A stretch of DNA of 64,000 nucleotides from contig JAHBWE010000011.1 in assembly GCA_019637155.1 (NCBI GenBank), positions 62,001 through 126,000 on the forward strand, in the 5' to 3' direction. The translations under genes were made by a program, and so were the position numbers. Under the pieces are notes generated by a model. The model ran no database searches, was not told the DNA's origin, and saw nothing but the letters and a program-made list of their open reading frames with translations. Of the stretch, positions 50,594 through 59,316 are shown in pieces; the first letter of the stretch is position 1; every line of letters starts with the position of its first letter. Origin of the DNA: Labilithrix sp. (GTDB lineage: Bacteria > Myxococcota_A > Polyangia > Polyangiales > Polyangiaceae).

Positions 50594-52018
50594 CTAGCTT
50601 GAGCTTTCTCCCGCGGCGCGCACACCCCTGGTGTCCGCGCCGCGCGTGTTTGCGGGGCGCAACATCGCGGCGGCGAGGAGGCAGAGCGCCGGGCTCGTGA
50701 CGACGTGGTAGCGGTCTTCGCCGAAGAACACCGCGTGCGTCAGGGCGGTCGACGCGACGAGCACCACACAGAAGAGGAGCGCGGGCTCGGCGCGGGGGCG
50801 GCCGGGGAGGGGGACGAGCGGCAGCGCGCAGCCGGCGACGACGAGCGGCCACACGATCGGCGTCCCGGCCGACATCCCGAGCCAGCCGGCGGCGACGGCG
50901 GCGAGCGCGAGACCAGCCTGCACGTAGAGGCCGAGCCCGCGCCTCCGCACGAGCGCGACGAACGCGAGCGGCATCGCGACGACGAGCAGGCGATGCATCG
51001 TGCTCGTGACCTGGCGCCAGCGCACGCGGCGCTCCTCCGGCCACGCGCTCGGCCGCGCCTCGCGGAGGTACTCGACCTGGAACGACTCGTGGTCGAACGT
51101 GAACGACAGCTTCGCCGGCACGAGCGCGAGCCATCGCCCCGGCGCCGCGGTGACGTTCGCGATGCCGTAGTGGAGCCAGCAGCGGTCCTGCTGCACCTGC
51201 CCCGTCACCTCGCGGCATCCGTCCGACGAGCGCAGCGTCTCGAAGCGCCCCGTCGCGCGCGGGAACGATCCGATCGCGAGGTTCCATCCCGCGTTGGTGC
51301 TCACGAGCGCGCAGCCGTCCATCACCGCGCAGTTCCGCGCCGACCACGGGAGCACCGGCGCGAGCGACATCGCGGACCCCACCGCCGCGGCGACGGCGCG
51401 CGATCGCCACGAGCGGTCCTCGATCGCGAGCGCGAGGAACGGCGCGCAGAGGAGCGCCTGCGGCCGTACGAGCGCGCCGAGCCCGAGCACGATCGCGCCG
51501 CCGCCGATCGCGACGAGCGGCCGGTGCGACGCGCGGAGCCGCAGCGTGACGAGGAACGCCCCCATCACCGTGAGCGCGGCGAGCATCTCGCCCATCACGA
51601 GCGCGCCGTAGAGCACCATCCCGGGGTGCAGCGCCGCGACGACGCCGGCGGCGACGGCGCGCGCGTGGGTGGTGAAGGTCGCGCGCGCGAGCTCGTACAC
51701 GACGACGACGACGAGCGCGCCGGTCAGCGAGTTCGCGAGCTGCGCGACCCAGGCCTTGCTCCCGAGCACGACGTAGAAGAGCGCGAGGAACGCGCTGTAG
51801 CCGACGGGGTAGTGGCACCACGGATGCCACTCCGTGACGCCGTTGACGACGCGGTCGTCGGAGTACCCGTGCCCCTCCGCGATGCGGCGCGCCCCGAAGT
51901 CGTAGTAGTGCCCGTCCCAGACCGGCTCCCCGGCGAAGAGGCGCGCCGCCACGAACCGCAACACGAACGCGACGACGAAGAACAGAGCCGGATGCAGGTA
52001 TCGCCGCGCCGCCATCAC
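50594..52018 (-). CDS. Membrane glycosyltransferase (ArnT/PMT class)
   Basis: 474 residues with about ten membrane helices. The N-terminal loop contains WDGHYYDFGARRIAEGHGYSD, matching the D-x(1-2)-Y...G pattern after the first helix in GT-C enzymes such as ArnT and Dolichyl-P-Man transferases, and WHPWCHYPVGYSAFLALFY with the P-G-Y turn. It would move a sugar from a polyprenyl phosphate to an envelope acceptor. Acceptor and sugar are unknown. It is 27 bp downstream of the MinD-like gene in the same direction. Confidence 0.8.
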   Translation of the reverse strand: MMAARRYLHPALFFVVAFVLRFVAARLFAGEPVWDGHYYDFGARRIAEGHGYSDDRVVNGVTEWHPWCHYPVGYSAFLALFYVVLGSKAWVAQLANSLTGALVVVVVYELARATFTTHARAVAAGVVAALHPGMVLYGALVMGEMLAALTVMGAFLVTLRLRASHRPLVAIGGGAIVLGLGALVRPQALLCAPFLALAIEDRSWRSRAVAAAVGSAMSLAPVLPWSARNCAVMDGCALVSTNAGWNLAIGSFPRATGRFETLRSSDGCREVTGQVQQDRCWLHYGIANVTAAPGRWLALVPAKLSFTFDHESFQVEYLREARPSAWPEERRVRWRQVTSTMHRLLVVAMPLAFVALVRRRGLGLYVQAGLALAAVAAGWLGMSAGTPIVWPLVVAGCALPLVPLPGRPRAEPALLFCVVLVASTALTHAVFFGEDRYHVVTSPALCLLAAAMLRPANTRGADTRGVRAAGESSS

Positions 52019-52045
52019 ATCCGAGTCGAGACGGCCTGCAGGTTA

Positions 52046-53635
52046 TCAGGAGACTTCGCGTTCGCGCATCCGGCGCATGTACGTGCGCTGGACCTGGGCG
52101 GGGTCGAGGCGGAGGTACTTCGCGAGCTCGGTGACGAAGCCGCGGACGTAGACGACGGCGGGGAGCTGCTCGTAGCTCTCCTCCTCGAGCGCGACGAGGT
52201 GCACCTTCGAGATCTTGGTGCGCGCGCTGATCTCCGCGACCTCGATCCCCTGCGACTCGCGCACCTTGCGCAGGAGCGGGCCGGTGAACTCGGTGTCGGG
52301 TCCGATCTCGCGCTGGAGCTCCCCCTGCAAGAGGAGCTGCTCCGCCGCGAGGGCGGGGCGCGGCGGCGGCATCGACGCGGGCTGCTCCGGCTCCGGGAAC
52401 ATCGAGAGGTCGTAGGCGCGGCGGCGGACGGGATCGAGGAGCGTGTCGTGCGCCTCGTCGATGCGCGCCTGCGCGCCGCCGAGCTCGTGCTCGTCGAGGA
52501 GCGACGACGTCGCGAGGCCGCCCGTCGCGTAGATCTCGCGCTGCCGCTTGAAGGCGCGGCGGATCTCCTCGTCGTTCGCGGCGCGGCCGATGCCGAGGAC
52601 GGTGTAGTGGTCCGGCGGCGCGAGCGCAGGCAAGAGCGGCGGCGGGGCTTCGCGCGGCTCCATCTTCGCGGAGGTGGTGAGCGCGACGACGCGGCGCGCG
52701 ATGCGCTCGATGTTGCGCGCCGCCTTCGACGTCGGAGAGTCGACGAGGATGGGGCGCTTGCGGCGGACCGCGAGCCACACCGTGTCGTCGTGCTCGATGT
52801 GCCCGAGCTCCTCGAGCGCGAGGCCGTAGTGCGCGCGCGCGAGCGAGCTCATCGCGCTCGCGAGCTCGAGGTCGGTGCGCACGCGCGTCTGGTTCACGGC
52901 GAGGTAGAGCCGCATGCGATGCGCCTCCGCCCAGCCCAGCTCCGCGAGCGAGCGATCGCTCTTCGCGAGGATGCGCAGCAGATCGAGCGGCGAGGGCAGG
53001 CGGCCGATCTCCTTGATCGCGCGATCGACGAGGGAGAGGCGGAAGCGATCCTTCGCGAGCGAGCGGCGGAGGCGGCGGCGGTAGGCGGCGCGGACGAAGC
53101 GGTAGGTCGCCTCGATCGCGGGCGGCTCCGGGACGGTGACGCAGATGCCGATGTCGGCCGCGAGCATCATGTCGAGCGCGAGGTGCGAGTGGCCGGGGCC
53201 GACGTCGATGACGAGGTAGTCGGCGGGGAGCGCGCGGAGGCGCGAGAGCCAGCGCGCCTTGCGCCCGGCGCGGAGCTGGAGCGGCGGCTCGATCGCGTCG
53301 TGCGCGCCCGGCAGGATCGAGAGGCCGGGCACGTTCGTGGCGACGAGCGACTTCGCGAGCTCCTTCTCCGTCTCGTCCGGGGTGTGGACCGCGGCGGAGA
53401 GGCCGAACTGCGCGTGGATGTTGGCGCCGGTCGGATCGAGGTCGACGAGGATGACGCTCTTGCCGAGCTGCGCGAAGTACACCGCGAGGTTCTGCGCGAC
53501 GAGGCTCTTGCCCGCGCCGCCGCGGCCGCCGCCGACGACGAGCATGCGCCGCGCGCCGCGCGCGTTCTCGATCTCCGGATCGAGCTCGAGCGACGGCGGC
53601 GGCAGCGATGGCGGCGGGAAGCTCTCGTTGCTCAC
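52046..53635 (-). CDS. Fusion: MinD/ParA ATPase, J-like region, RodZ-type HTH
   Basis: 529 residues. Residues 25-320: MinD/ParA fold with deviant Walker A GGRGGAGKS (positions 36-44; Arg where KGG has Lys), VILVDLDPTGANIHAQFG and VIDVGPGHSHLALDMM. Residues 342-409: J-like domain, DHYTVLGIGRAANDEEIRRAF then LLDPVRRRAYDL, with no HPD motif, so unlikely to activate Hsp70. Residues 450-520: HTH_25/RodZ-type HTH (GPLLRKVRESQGIEVAEISA, VYVRGFVTELAKYLRLDP). ParA-type ATPases position cargo. It follows the REC gene by 9 bp and is probably co-expressed. Confidence 0.82.
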   Translation of the reverse strand: MSNESFPPPSLPPPSLELDPEIENARGARRMLVVGGGRGGAGKSLVAQNLAVYFAQLGKSVILVDLDPTGANIHAQFGLSAAVHTPDETEKELAKSLVATNVPGLSILPGAHDAIEPPLQLRAGRKARWLSRLRALPADYLVIDVGPGHSHLALDMMLAADIGICVTVPEPPAIEATYRFVRAAYRRRLRRSLAKDRFRLSLVDRAIKEIGRLPSPLDLLRILAKSDRSLAELGWAEAHRMRLYLAVNQTRVRTDLELASAMSSLARAHYGLALEELGHIEHDDTVWLAVRRKRPILVDSPTSKAARNIERIARRVVALTTSAKMEPREAPPPLLPALAPPDHYTVLGIGRAANDEEIRRAFKRQREIYATGGLATSSLLDEHELGGAQARIDEAHDTLLDPVRRRAYDLSMFPEPEQPASMPPPRPALAAEQLLLQGELQREIGPDTEFTGPLLRKVRESQGIEVAEISARTKISKVHLVALEEESYEQLPAVVYVRGFVTELAKYLRLDPAQVQRTYMRRMREREVS

Positions 53636-53644
53636 GACGTGGCC

Positions 53645-54469
53645 TCAGGTCCCGCCGGCGGCGGTGCGCGCGAGGTGGGCGCGGCGGAGCAGCCCGAAGA
53701 TGCGCGCCGCGAGCTCCGTCGTGCGGAACGGCTTCGGCAGGAAGTCGTCGCCGCCGCACGCGAACGCGTCGACGACGTCGCGCGAGGTCGGCTTGCTCGA
53801 GAGGAAGAGGACGGGGATGTCCGCGATGCGCGCGTTCGCGCGGACCTTGCCGACGAAGGCGCGCGGATCGCTCGCGGGCAGCCGGAGGTCGAGGACGATC
53901 GCGTCGAACGACTCGTCCTCGAGGCTCTCCTCCGCGAGGGCCGTCGTCGCGACGAGCTCCACCACGAGCCCCATCTCCGAGAGCACCGCGCGGAGGTCCT
54001 CCTCCGCCGCGCCCTCGCTGTCGACGACGAGCACGCGCGCGCCGAACGGGACGCGGCTCGACTCGAGCGCGCTCGTCGACGGCAGGTCGTCGAGGCGCCG
54101 CGAGCGCGGGGGCGCGTCGCTCACCGACGCCGGCGGCGCGCTCGGCGGCGCGACGGGGACCTTCGCCGACGAGACCGGCGGACGCGAGACGGGGCGCGAG
54201 GCGCGCATGTGCTCGCTCCGCGCGCTGACGAACCCGACGAGCCGGTCCCAGTCGCGGCGCTCGAAGGTGAGCGCCATCCCGGCGGCGCCCTTCGTCCCGC
54301 GCGCCGCGGCCGCGGTCGCGCGCTTCTTCGAGCCGATCTCGAAGATCGCGAGCACCCACTCGCCGTCGTTGACGGCCTCGCCCTGCGGGAGCGCGAGCGA
54401 TCCCCCGGCCCCGGACAGCGCCGCGGAGAGCTCCGCGACGCTTTCGTAGCGGAAGATGACGCTGCGCAT
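53645..54469 (-). CDS. Protein with PilZ-like N-terminus and REC domain
   Basis: 274 residues. N-terminal 1-90 resembles a divergent PilZ-type domain (RYESVAELSAALSGAGGSLALP, WVLAIFEIG, GMALTFERRDWDRLV), but I see no RxxxR cyclic-di-GMP motif. A Pro/Ser linker follows, then a REC domain (about 145-265: RVLVVDSEG, IVLDLRLPASDPR with phosphoacceptor Asp, and FLPKPF with Lys). The REC acidic pocket reads VVDSE, slightly altered. It lies just upstream of the MinD fusion, so it may control that ATPase. The adjacent reading frame on the other strand is not coding. Confidence 0.75.
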   Translation of the reverse strand: MRSVIFRYESVAELSAALSGAGGSLALPQGEAVNDGEWVLAIFEIGSKKRATAAAARGTKGAAGMALTFERRDWDRLVGFVSARSEHMRASRPVSRPPVSSAKVPVAPPSAPPASVSDAPPRSRRLDDLPSTSALESSRVPFGARVLVVDSEGAAEEDLRAVLSEMGLVVELVATTALAEESLEDESFDAIVLDLRLPASDPRAFVGKVRANARIADIPVLFLSSKPTSRDVVDAFACGGDDFLPKPFRTTELAARIFGLLRRAHLARTAAGGT

Positions 54470-54532
54470 CGAGGCCTCCTTTAGCCGCTACCGCTAGGAC
54501 ACGCAAACTTGGTAAGCTGCCGCCCAAATCCC

Positions 54533-55522
54533 ATGGCAGCGAAGGCGATATCCGCTCTGATTCTCGGCGCTTTTGCGCTGTCCGGCGCCGAGTGCGGCAA
54601 GTCCACCGAGGATCCGACGAAGGAGAAGCCCGGTCCTGACGCCCCGATCGTGCAGCTCGAGGGCATCGACACGGGCGCGCTCACGCAGCGGGAGAAGAAG
54701 GAATGGAGCTCTTACGTCTCCGAGTTCCTCTCGCCCTGCCAGAGCGTCCCCGTCTCGATCGCGCAGTGCGTGAAGGACAAGCGCGACTGCGACAAGTGCG
54801 CGCCCGCCGCGAAGTTCGTGATGAAGGGCGTGAAGGACGGCATGAGCCGTGAGCAGGTCGAGAAGAGCTACAAGAACCGCTTCGACCCCGCGATGATCAA
54901 GAACGTCCCCGTCGACGGCTCGCCGTCGAAGGGGCCCGAGAACGCGCCGATCACGTTCGTCGAGTTCGCCGATTTTCAGTGCCCGCACTGCGGCGAGACG
55001 GCGCCGTTGCTCGAGAAGATGTTCGAGAGCCGCAAGAACGACGTCCGCTTCGTCTTCAAGTTCTACGTCCTCGGGAAGTTCCCGAACTCCGAGAACGCCG
55101 CGCGCGCCGCGATCGCGGCGGGCAAGCAGGGGAAGTTCTGGGAGATGCACAAGCTGATCTTCGCGAACCAGAGCCGGCTCGATCAGGCCGGGCTCGACGC
55201 GCTCGCGAAGCAGCTCGACCTGAACGTCGAGCGGCTCCACGCCGACATGCAGCTCCCCGAGACGCAGGAGCGCATCAACAAGGACCACAAGCTCGGCGAG
55301 GACCTCAAGCTCGAGGGGACGCCGACGATCTACATCAACGGCCGCCACTTCGACGGGCGCCAGGACATGGACGAGTGGCTCAACCTCGAGCTCCAGATGA
55401 TCGGCAAGCAGCCGACGCCCGCGTCGTCCGCGCCCCCATCCGACGCCGGCGCCGCGAAGGCCGCCGACGCGGGCAAGGACGCCGCCCCCGCCCCCGCCCC
55501 CGGCGACGCCGGTAAGCGGTGA
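54533..55522 (+). CDS. DsbA-like thioredoxin-fold protein, secreted
   Basis: 329 residues with an N-terminal signal (ISALILGAFALSGAEC; Cys21 may be lipidated though the lipobox is weak). Residues about 50-120 hold a Cys-rich helical part (SPCQSVPVSIAQC, KRDCDKC). Residues 125-300 form a DsbA/thioredoxin-like domain with active site CPHC at 150-153 and a cis-Pro in EGTPTIYING. It would form or shuffle disulfides in secreted proteins, apt for the many Cys-rich lipoproteins here. The C-terminus is Ala/Pro/Asp-rich. It overlaps the next gene by GTGA. Confidence 0.85.
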   Translation: MAAKAISALILGAFALSGAECGKSTEDPTKEKPGPDAPIVQLEGIDTGALTQREKKEWSSYVSEFLSPCQSVPVSIAQCVKDKRDCDKCAPAAKFVMKGVKDGMSREQVEKSYKNRFDPAMIKNVPVDGSPSKGPENAPITFVEFADFQCPHCGETAPLLEKMFESRKNDVRFVFKFYVLGKFPNSENAARAAIAAGKQGKFWEMHKLIFANQSRLDQAGLDALAKQLDLNVERLHADMQLPETQERINKDHKLGEDLKLEGTPTIYINGRHFDGRQDMDEWLNLELQMIGKQPTPASSAPPSDAGAAKAADAGKDAAPAPAPGDAGKR

Positions 55523-56259
55523 CGCGCGCCGTCTCCGACGGCTGCGGGTGCTTCCCGACAGGGCGGCACTACCCCGGCATCGCGCACCTGCTCAAGGTCG
55601 TCATCCGCGGCCTCGCGGAGGGCTTCGCCGCCGACGTGCCGTGGCAGGAGATCGACGTCGCGCTCCTCGACGTCGAGACGACGGGCCGTGACGCGTCGGT
55701 CGATCGCGTCGTCGAGGTCGGCATCGTCGTCGGTCGCAACGGCGAGGTAGTTGCAAGATACAACTGGCTCATCCACCCCGGCATGCCGATCCCGGCCGAG
55801 GTGACCGCGATCCACGGCATCACCGACGAGATGGTGAAGGACAAGCCTCGCTTCGAGGAGATCGCCGCCGAGATCGCGGCCGCGCTGAAGGGCTGCGTGC
55901 CCTCCGCGTACAACGCGCTCTTCGACCGCGCCTTCATGATGAGCGAGTTCGCGCGCGCGAAGGCGGACACGATCGGCGTCGCGGCGCTGCAGCGCGACGT
56001 CGAGTGGGTCGACCCGCTCGTGTGGGCGCGCGACATCCAGCACGATCAGAAGTCGCGCGCCCTCGGCGACGTCGCCGAGCGCCTCGGCGTGAAGCTCGAA
56101 CAGGCGCACCGCGCGAGCGACGACGCGGAGGCCGCGCTCCGCGTCATGTACGCCCTCGGCCGAGATCCACGGGTTCCGCGCGCTTACGGCGCGCTCGTCC
56201 AGGAGCAGCGGCGGCTCTCGCAGGCGCAGGCCGATCAGCGCCGCATGTGGCGCTCGTAG
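55519..56259 (+). CDS. DEDDh (DnaQ-like) 3'-5' exonuclease
   Basis: 246 residues from a GTG that overlaps the upstream stop. Motifs: VALLDVETTGRDASVDRVVEVGI (D-x-E), AIHGITDEMVKDKPRFEEIA, SAYNALFDRAFMMSEF (Asp) and HRASDDAEAALRVM (His, Asp). It belongs with the DNA polymerase III epsilon-like and RNase T-like proteins; a polymerase-binding tail is not obvious. The 45-residue N-terminal extension is Gly/Cys-containing. A rare-codon dyad, TTGCA-AGA-TACAA, is inside it at 55751-55763. Confidence 0.88.
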   Translation: MTRAVSDGCGCFPTGRHYPGIAHLLKVVIRGLAEGFAADVPWQEIDVALLDVETTGRDASVDRVVEVGIVVGRNGEVVARYNWLIHPGMPIPAEVTAIHGITDEMVKDKPRFEEIAAEIAAALKGCVPSAYNALFDRAFMMSEFARAKADTIGVAALQRDVEWVDPLVWARDIQHDQKSRALGDVAERLGVKLEQAHRASDDAEAALRVMYALGRDPRVPRAYGALVQEQRRLSQAQADQRRMWRS

Positions 56260-56301
56260 AAGCTGGTCTGTAGCGAAACGCGTCGGTAGTATCGGCGCCC
56301 G

Positions 56302-56832
56302 ATGAAGCGTTACTTCCTCCTCGCCGCGGTCTCGGTCTCCGTCGGGCTCTTCGGCACGAGCGCGTGCAAGAAGGATGTGCCTGCAGCGCCGGAGGCCGGC
56401 GCCGTCGCCGAGCCGGAGGCAGAGGCAGGTCCGGCCGAGGCGGAGACGGCGGCGGCACCGGAGGAGGACGCCGCGCCGGCGGCGACGCTCTCTGCTGCGC
56501 CGACGCCGGTGGCGACGGCGGCGAAGGTCGCGGCGAAGACCGAGCCGGTCAAGGAGGGCGGACCCTTCCAGGGCACGTACAAGTGCTTCGGCAACATGAA
56601 GGTCACGCAGAAGGGGAACAGCGTCGAGGTCCGCACCTTTCCGGGCAAGCAGGACGGCTACTCGACGATCAGCTGCAACGCGAGCGGCGACGTGTGCACC
56701 GGCACGGTGACCGAGTTCAAGGGCGGCGCGGCGGCTGGAAAGCGCGGGGCGGTGCTCACGCGCAGCGGCGCGGGCGACATTACCTACAAGGGCGACGGCG
56801 AGACGAAGGCGACCTTCTGCAAGAAGCAGTAG
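56302..56832 (+). CDS. Lipoprotein with Ala/Glu/Pro-rich linker
   Basis: 176 residues, lipobox GTSAC, with Lys-Lys-Asp right after the Cys. A low-complexity Ala/Glu/Pro linker spans about 27-85 and a small beta domain follows (FQGTYKCFGNMKVTQKGNSVEV, YSTISCNASGDVCTGTV, DITYKGDGETKATFCK) with four Cys, likely two disulfides. Function unknown. It precedes citrate synthase by 60 bp; that spacer carries TATAGT about 20 bp before the gltA start, a possible -10 element. Confidence 0.7.
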   Translation: MKRYFLLAAVSVSVGLFGTSACKKDVPAAPEAGAVAEPEAEAGPAEAETAAAPEEDAAPAATLSAAPTPVATAAKVAAKTEPVKEGGPFQGTYKCFGNMKVTQKGNSVEVRTFPGKQDGYSTISCNASGDVCTGTVTEFKGGAAAGKRGAVLTRSGAGDITYKGDGETKATFCKKQ

Positions 56833-56892
56833 CCCGGCGCGTCATTTCCGCTCCATATCCTCGCCGGGGCCCCCTATAGTCGGCGCACCCCT

Positions 56893-58182
56893 ATGAGCGA
56901 GAAGGCCGAAATCAAGCTGAAGGACAAGTCGTTCGAGGCGCCCATCATCGTGGGTACCGAGAACGAGCCTGCCATCGACATCGCGAACCTGCGCGCCAAG
57001 ACGGGCCTCGTCACGCTCGACCCGGCGTACATGAACACGGCGTCGACGAAGAGCGCGATCACGTTCCTCGACGGAGAGAAGGGGATCCTCCGCTACCGCG
57101 GAATTCCGATCGAGCAGCTCGCGGAGAAGTCGAAGTTCGTCGAGACGGCGTACCTCCTCATCTACGGAGAGCTGCCGAGCAAGGCGGAGCTCGAGCGGTT
57201 CTCGACGCTGCTGACGCGGCACTCGCTCATTCACGAGGACATGAAGCACTTCTTCGACGGTTTCCCGTCGACGGCCCATCCGATGGCGGTGCTCTCCTCG
57301 ATGGTCTGCTCGCTCTCGACGTATTACCCGGAGGAGCACGACATCAACGACCGGGACCAGATGGCGATCACGATCGCGCGCCTGGTCTCGAAGGTCCGCA
57401 CGATCGCGGCCTACGCGTACAAGAAGTCGATCGGTCAGCCGTTCATCTACCCGCAGAACAACCTCCGCTACGTCGCGAACTTCATGCACATGATGTTCGC
57501 GGTCCCGTCGGAGCCGTACGAGATCGACCCCGAGGTCGAGTCGGCGATGAACCTCTTGTTGATCCTCCACGCCGACCACGAGCAGAACTGCTCGACGTCG
57601 ACGGTGCGCCTCGTCGGCAGCTCGCGCGCGAACCTCTTCGCGTCGGTGGCGGCCGGCATCCTCGCGCTCTGGGGCCCGCTCCACGGTGGCGCGAACCAGG
57701 AAGTGATCGAGATGCTCGACGCGATCCAGGCGGATGGCGGCAACGTGAAGAAGTTCGTCGAGATGGCGAAGGACAAGAACTCGAGCTTCCGCCTGATGGG
57801 CTTCGGCCACCGCGTCTACAAGAACTTCGACCCGCGCGCGAAGCTGATCAAGGTTGCGGCGGACAAGGTGCTCAGCAAGCTCGGGGTGAAGGATCCGCTC
57901 CTCGACATCGCGAAGGAGCTCGAGGAGGCGGCGCTCAAGGACAGCTACTTCGTCGAGCGGAAGCTCTACCCGAACGTCGACTTCTACTCCGGCATCATCT
58001 ATCGCGCGCTCGGCTTCCCGACGTCGATGTTCACCGTCCTCTTCGCGATCGGCCGCCTCCCGGGCTGGATCGCGCACTGGAAGGAGATGATGGAGGACCC
58101 CTCCACGAAGATCGGCCGCCCCCGCCAGATCTACACCGGCCCGACCGAGCGCCAGTACGTTCCGATCGAGCAGCGTAGCTAG
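56893..58182 (+). CDS. gltA: Citrate synthase
   Basis: 429 residues, the length of the type II hexameric enzyme of Gram-negative bacteria, which joins acetyl-CoA and oxaloacetate. Catalytic parts are intact: LHADHEQNCSTSTVR with its His, GPLHGGANQEVIEML, MGFGHRVYKNFDPRAK with the citrate-binding His, and YPNVDFYSGIIYRALGFP with the catalytic Asp. The N-terminal GLVTLDPAYMNTASTKSAIT is family-typical. NADH inhibition is possible for this type. The gene converges with pilD 6 bp away. Confidence 0.97.
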   Translation: MSEKAEIKLKDKSFEAPIIVGTENEPAIDIANLRAKTGLVTLDPAYMNTASTKSAITFLDGEKGILRYRGIPIEQLAEKSKFVETAYLLIYGELPSKAELERFSTLLTRHSLIHEDMKHFFDGFPSTAHPMAVLSSMVCSLSTYYPEEHDINDRDQMAITIARLVSKVRTIAAYAYKKSIGQPFIYPQNNLRYVANFMHMMFAVPSEPYEIDPEVESAMNLLLILHADHEQNCSTSTVRLVGSSRANLFASVAAGILALWGPLHGGANQEVIEMLDAIQADGGNVKKFVEMAKDKNSSFRLMGFGHRVYKNFDPRAKLIKVAADKVLSKLGVKDPLLDIAKELEEAALKDSYFVERKLYPNVDFYSGIIYRALGFPTSMFTVLFAIGRLPGWIAHWKEMMEDPSTKIGRPRQIYTGPTERQYVPIEQRS

Positions 58183-58188
58183 AGCTAG

Positions 58189-59277
58189 CTAGAGCACCGG
58201 CCAGAGGAAGGGGCCGATGCGGGACTTGAGCCAGTCGCCGGCGAAGAGGAGCTCGAGGATTGCGAGGATGAGGAAGGGGCCGAAGGGGATGCGGGCGCGT
58301 GGGGGCTTGGTCATCTCGGCGTGCTCCTCCTCGGTCGGTGGTCCTTCGAGGTCGAGCTCGGGCTCGGGCTCGGGGATGCCGAAGAGGCGGCGGAAGAAGC
58401 GGAGGATGAACGCGTCCTCCTCCTCCGTGAGCGGGTCCTCCGCGAGCGCCTTCTTTGCCTCTTCGTCGCCTGCGGCGGCGTCGGCCTCGAGCTGGGCGAT
58501 GTCTTCGCGCACGCCCGACGGCAGCGACGGCTCCCAGCCGGCGACGTAGGCGATGCCGGTCGCGATCGTGCCCTGGAACGCGCCGGCGAAGAGGGCGACC
58601 ACGGCGCCCGGCCATCCGAACCAGGCGCCGGCGAGGCCGATGAGCTTCGCGTCGCCGAGGCCCATGCCGGTCCGTCCGAGGAGACCCTTGTAGAGGAAGG
58701 TGAAGGGGAACCAGAGGCCGACGAAGCCGACCGTCGCGCCGATGAGGGCGTCCTTCATCCCGAGATCGCGGAGCGACGCGGTCGCGACGCCGAGGACGGC
58801 GCCGCCGATCGTGATGCTGTCCGGCAGGATCATGAACTCGGCGTCGATGAACGCCGCCGCGACGAGGCCGAGGCACAGCGTGAAGTCGGCGCCGTAGATC
58901 GCGAGCGCGCGGTGCGCCGGCGTCGCGCCGGGCAAGGAGAGGACGAGCACCTCGAACACCGCGAGCGAGAGCATCCCGCCCATCAGCTCGACGAGGGGAT
59001 ATCGCGGGCTGATCTTCGTCCCGCAGCAGCGCGAACGTCCGCGGAGGATCACGTAGGTGAGCACCGGGATGTTGTCGTAGCCGGCGATGGGCTTGCCGCA
59101 GCCGGGGCAGTGCGAGCCCGGTCGAACGACGCTCATGTCGCGCGGCAGGCGGTAGATGACGACGTTGAGGAAGCTGCCCCACAAGAGCCCGAACGCGAAC
59201 ACGAACGCCCGCGCGAGCCACAGCGGCAAGAGCGCCCAGCTGTCCGGGGTCAGACGTAGGAGCTCGTCGAGGCGCAT
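58189..59277 (-). CDS. pilD: Prepilin peptidase with extra acidic insert
   Basis: 362 residues; the family usually has 250-290. PilD cleaves prepilin leader peptides and N-methylates the new end. Catalytic aspartates are Asp145 (FIDAEF) and Asp209 (GLGDAK). The N-terminal loop keeps CPGC (57-60), but the second zinc pair reads SRCC (82-85), with Ser in the first Cys place. An acidic, cytoplasmic, mostly Glu/Asp/Ala insert spans about 247-328, just before the usual C-terminal IPFGPFL helix. It would serve type IV pili or type II secretion. Confidence 0.92.
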   Translation of the reverse strand: MRLDELLRLTPDSWALLPLWLARAFVFAFGLLWGSFLNVVIYRLPRDMSVVRPGSHCPGCGKPIAGYDNIPVLTYVILRGRSRCCGTKISPRYPLVELMGGMLSLAVFEVLVLSLPGATPAHRALAIYGADFTLCLGLVAAAFIDAEFMILPDSITIGGAVLGVATASLRDLGMKDALIGATVGFVGLWFPFTFLYKGLLGRTGMGLGDAKLIGLAGAWFGWPGAVVALFAGAFQGTIATGIAYVAGWEPSLPSGVREDIAQLEADAAAGDEEAKKALAEDPLTEEEDAFILRFFRRLFGIPEPEPELDLEGPPTEEEHAEMTKPPRARIPFGPFLILAILELLFAGDWLKSRIGPFLWPVL

Positions 59278-59316
59278 GGGCTAGGGGCGAACGTGGTAGC
59301 GTGGGCCGGAAACCCG

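Noticed and set aside
50361-54527. Leftward open frame of almost 1400 codons across several genes
   Set aside because: It overlaps four real genes in another frame and is Arg/Ala/Pro-rich with no recognisable motif.
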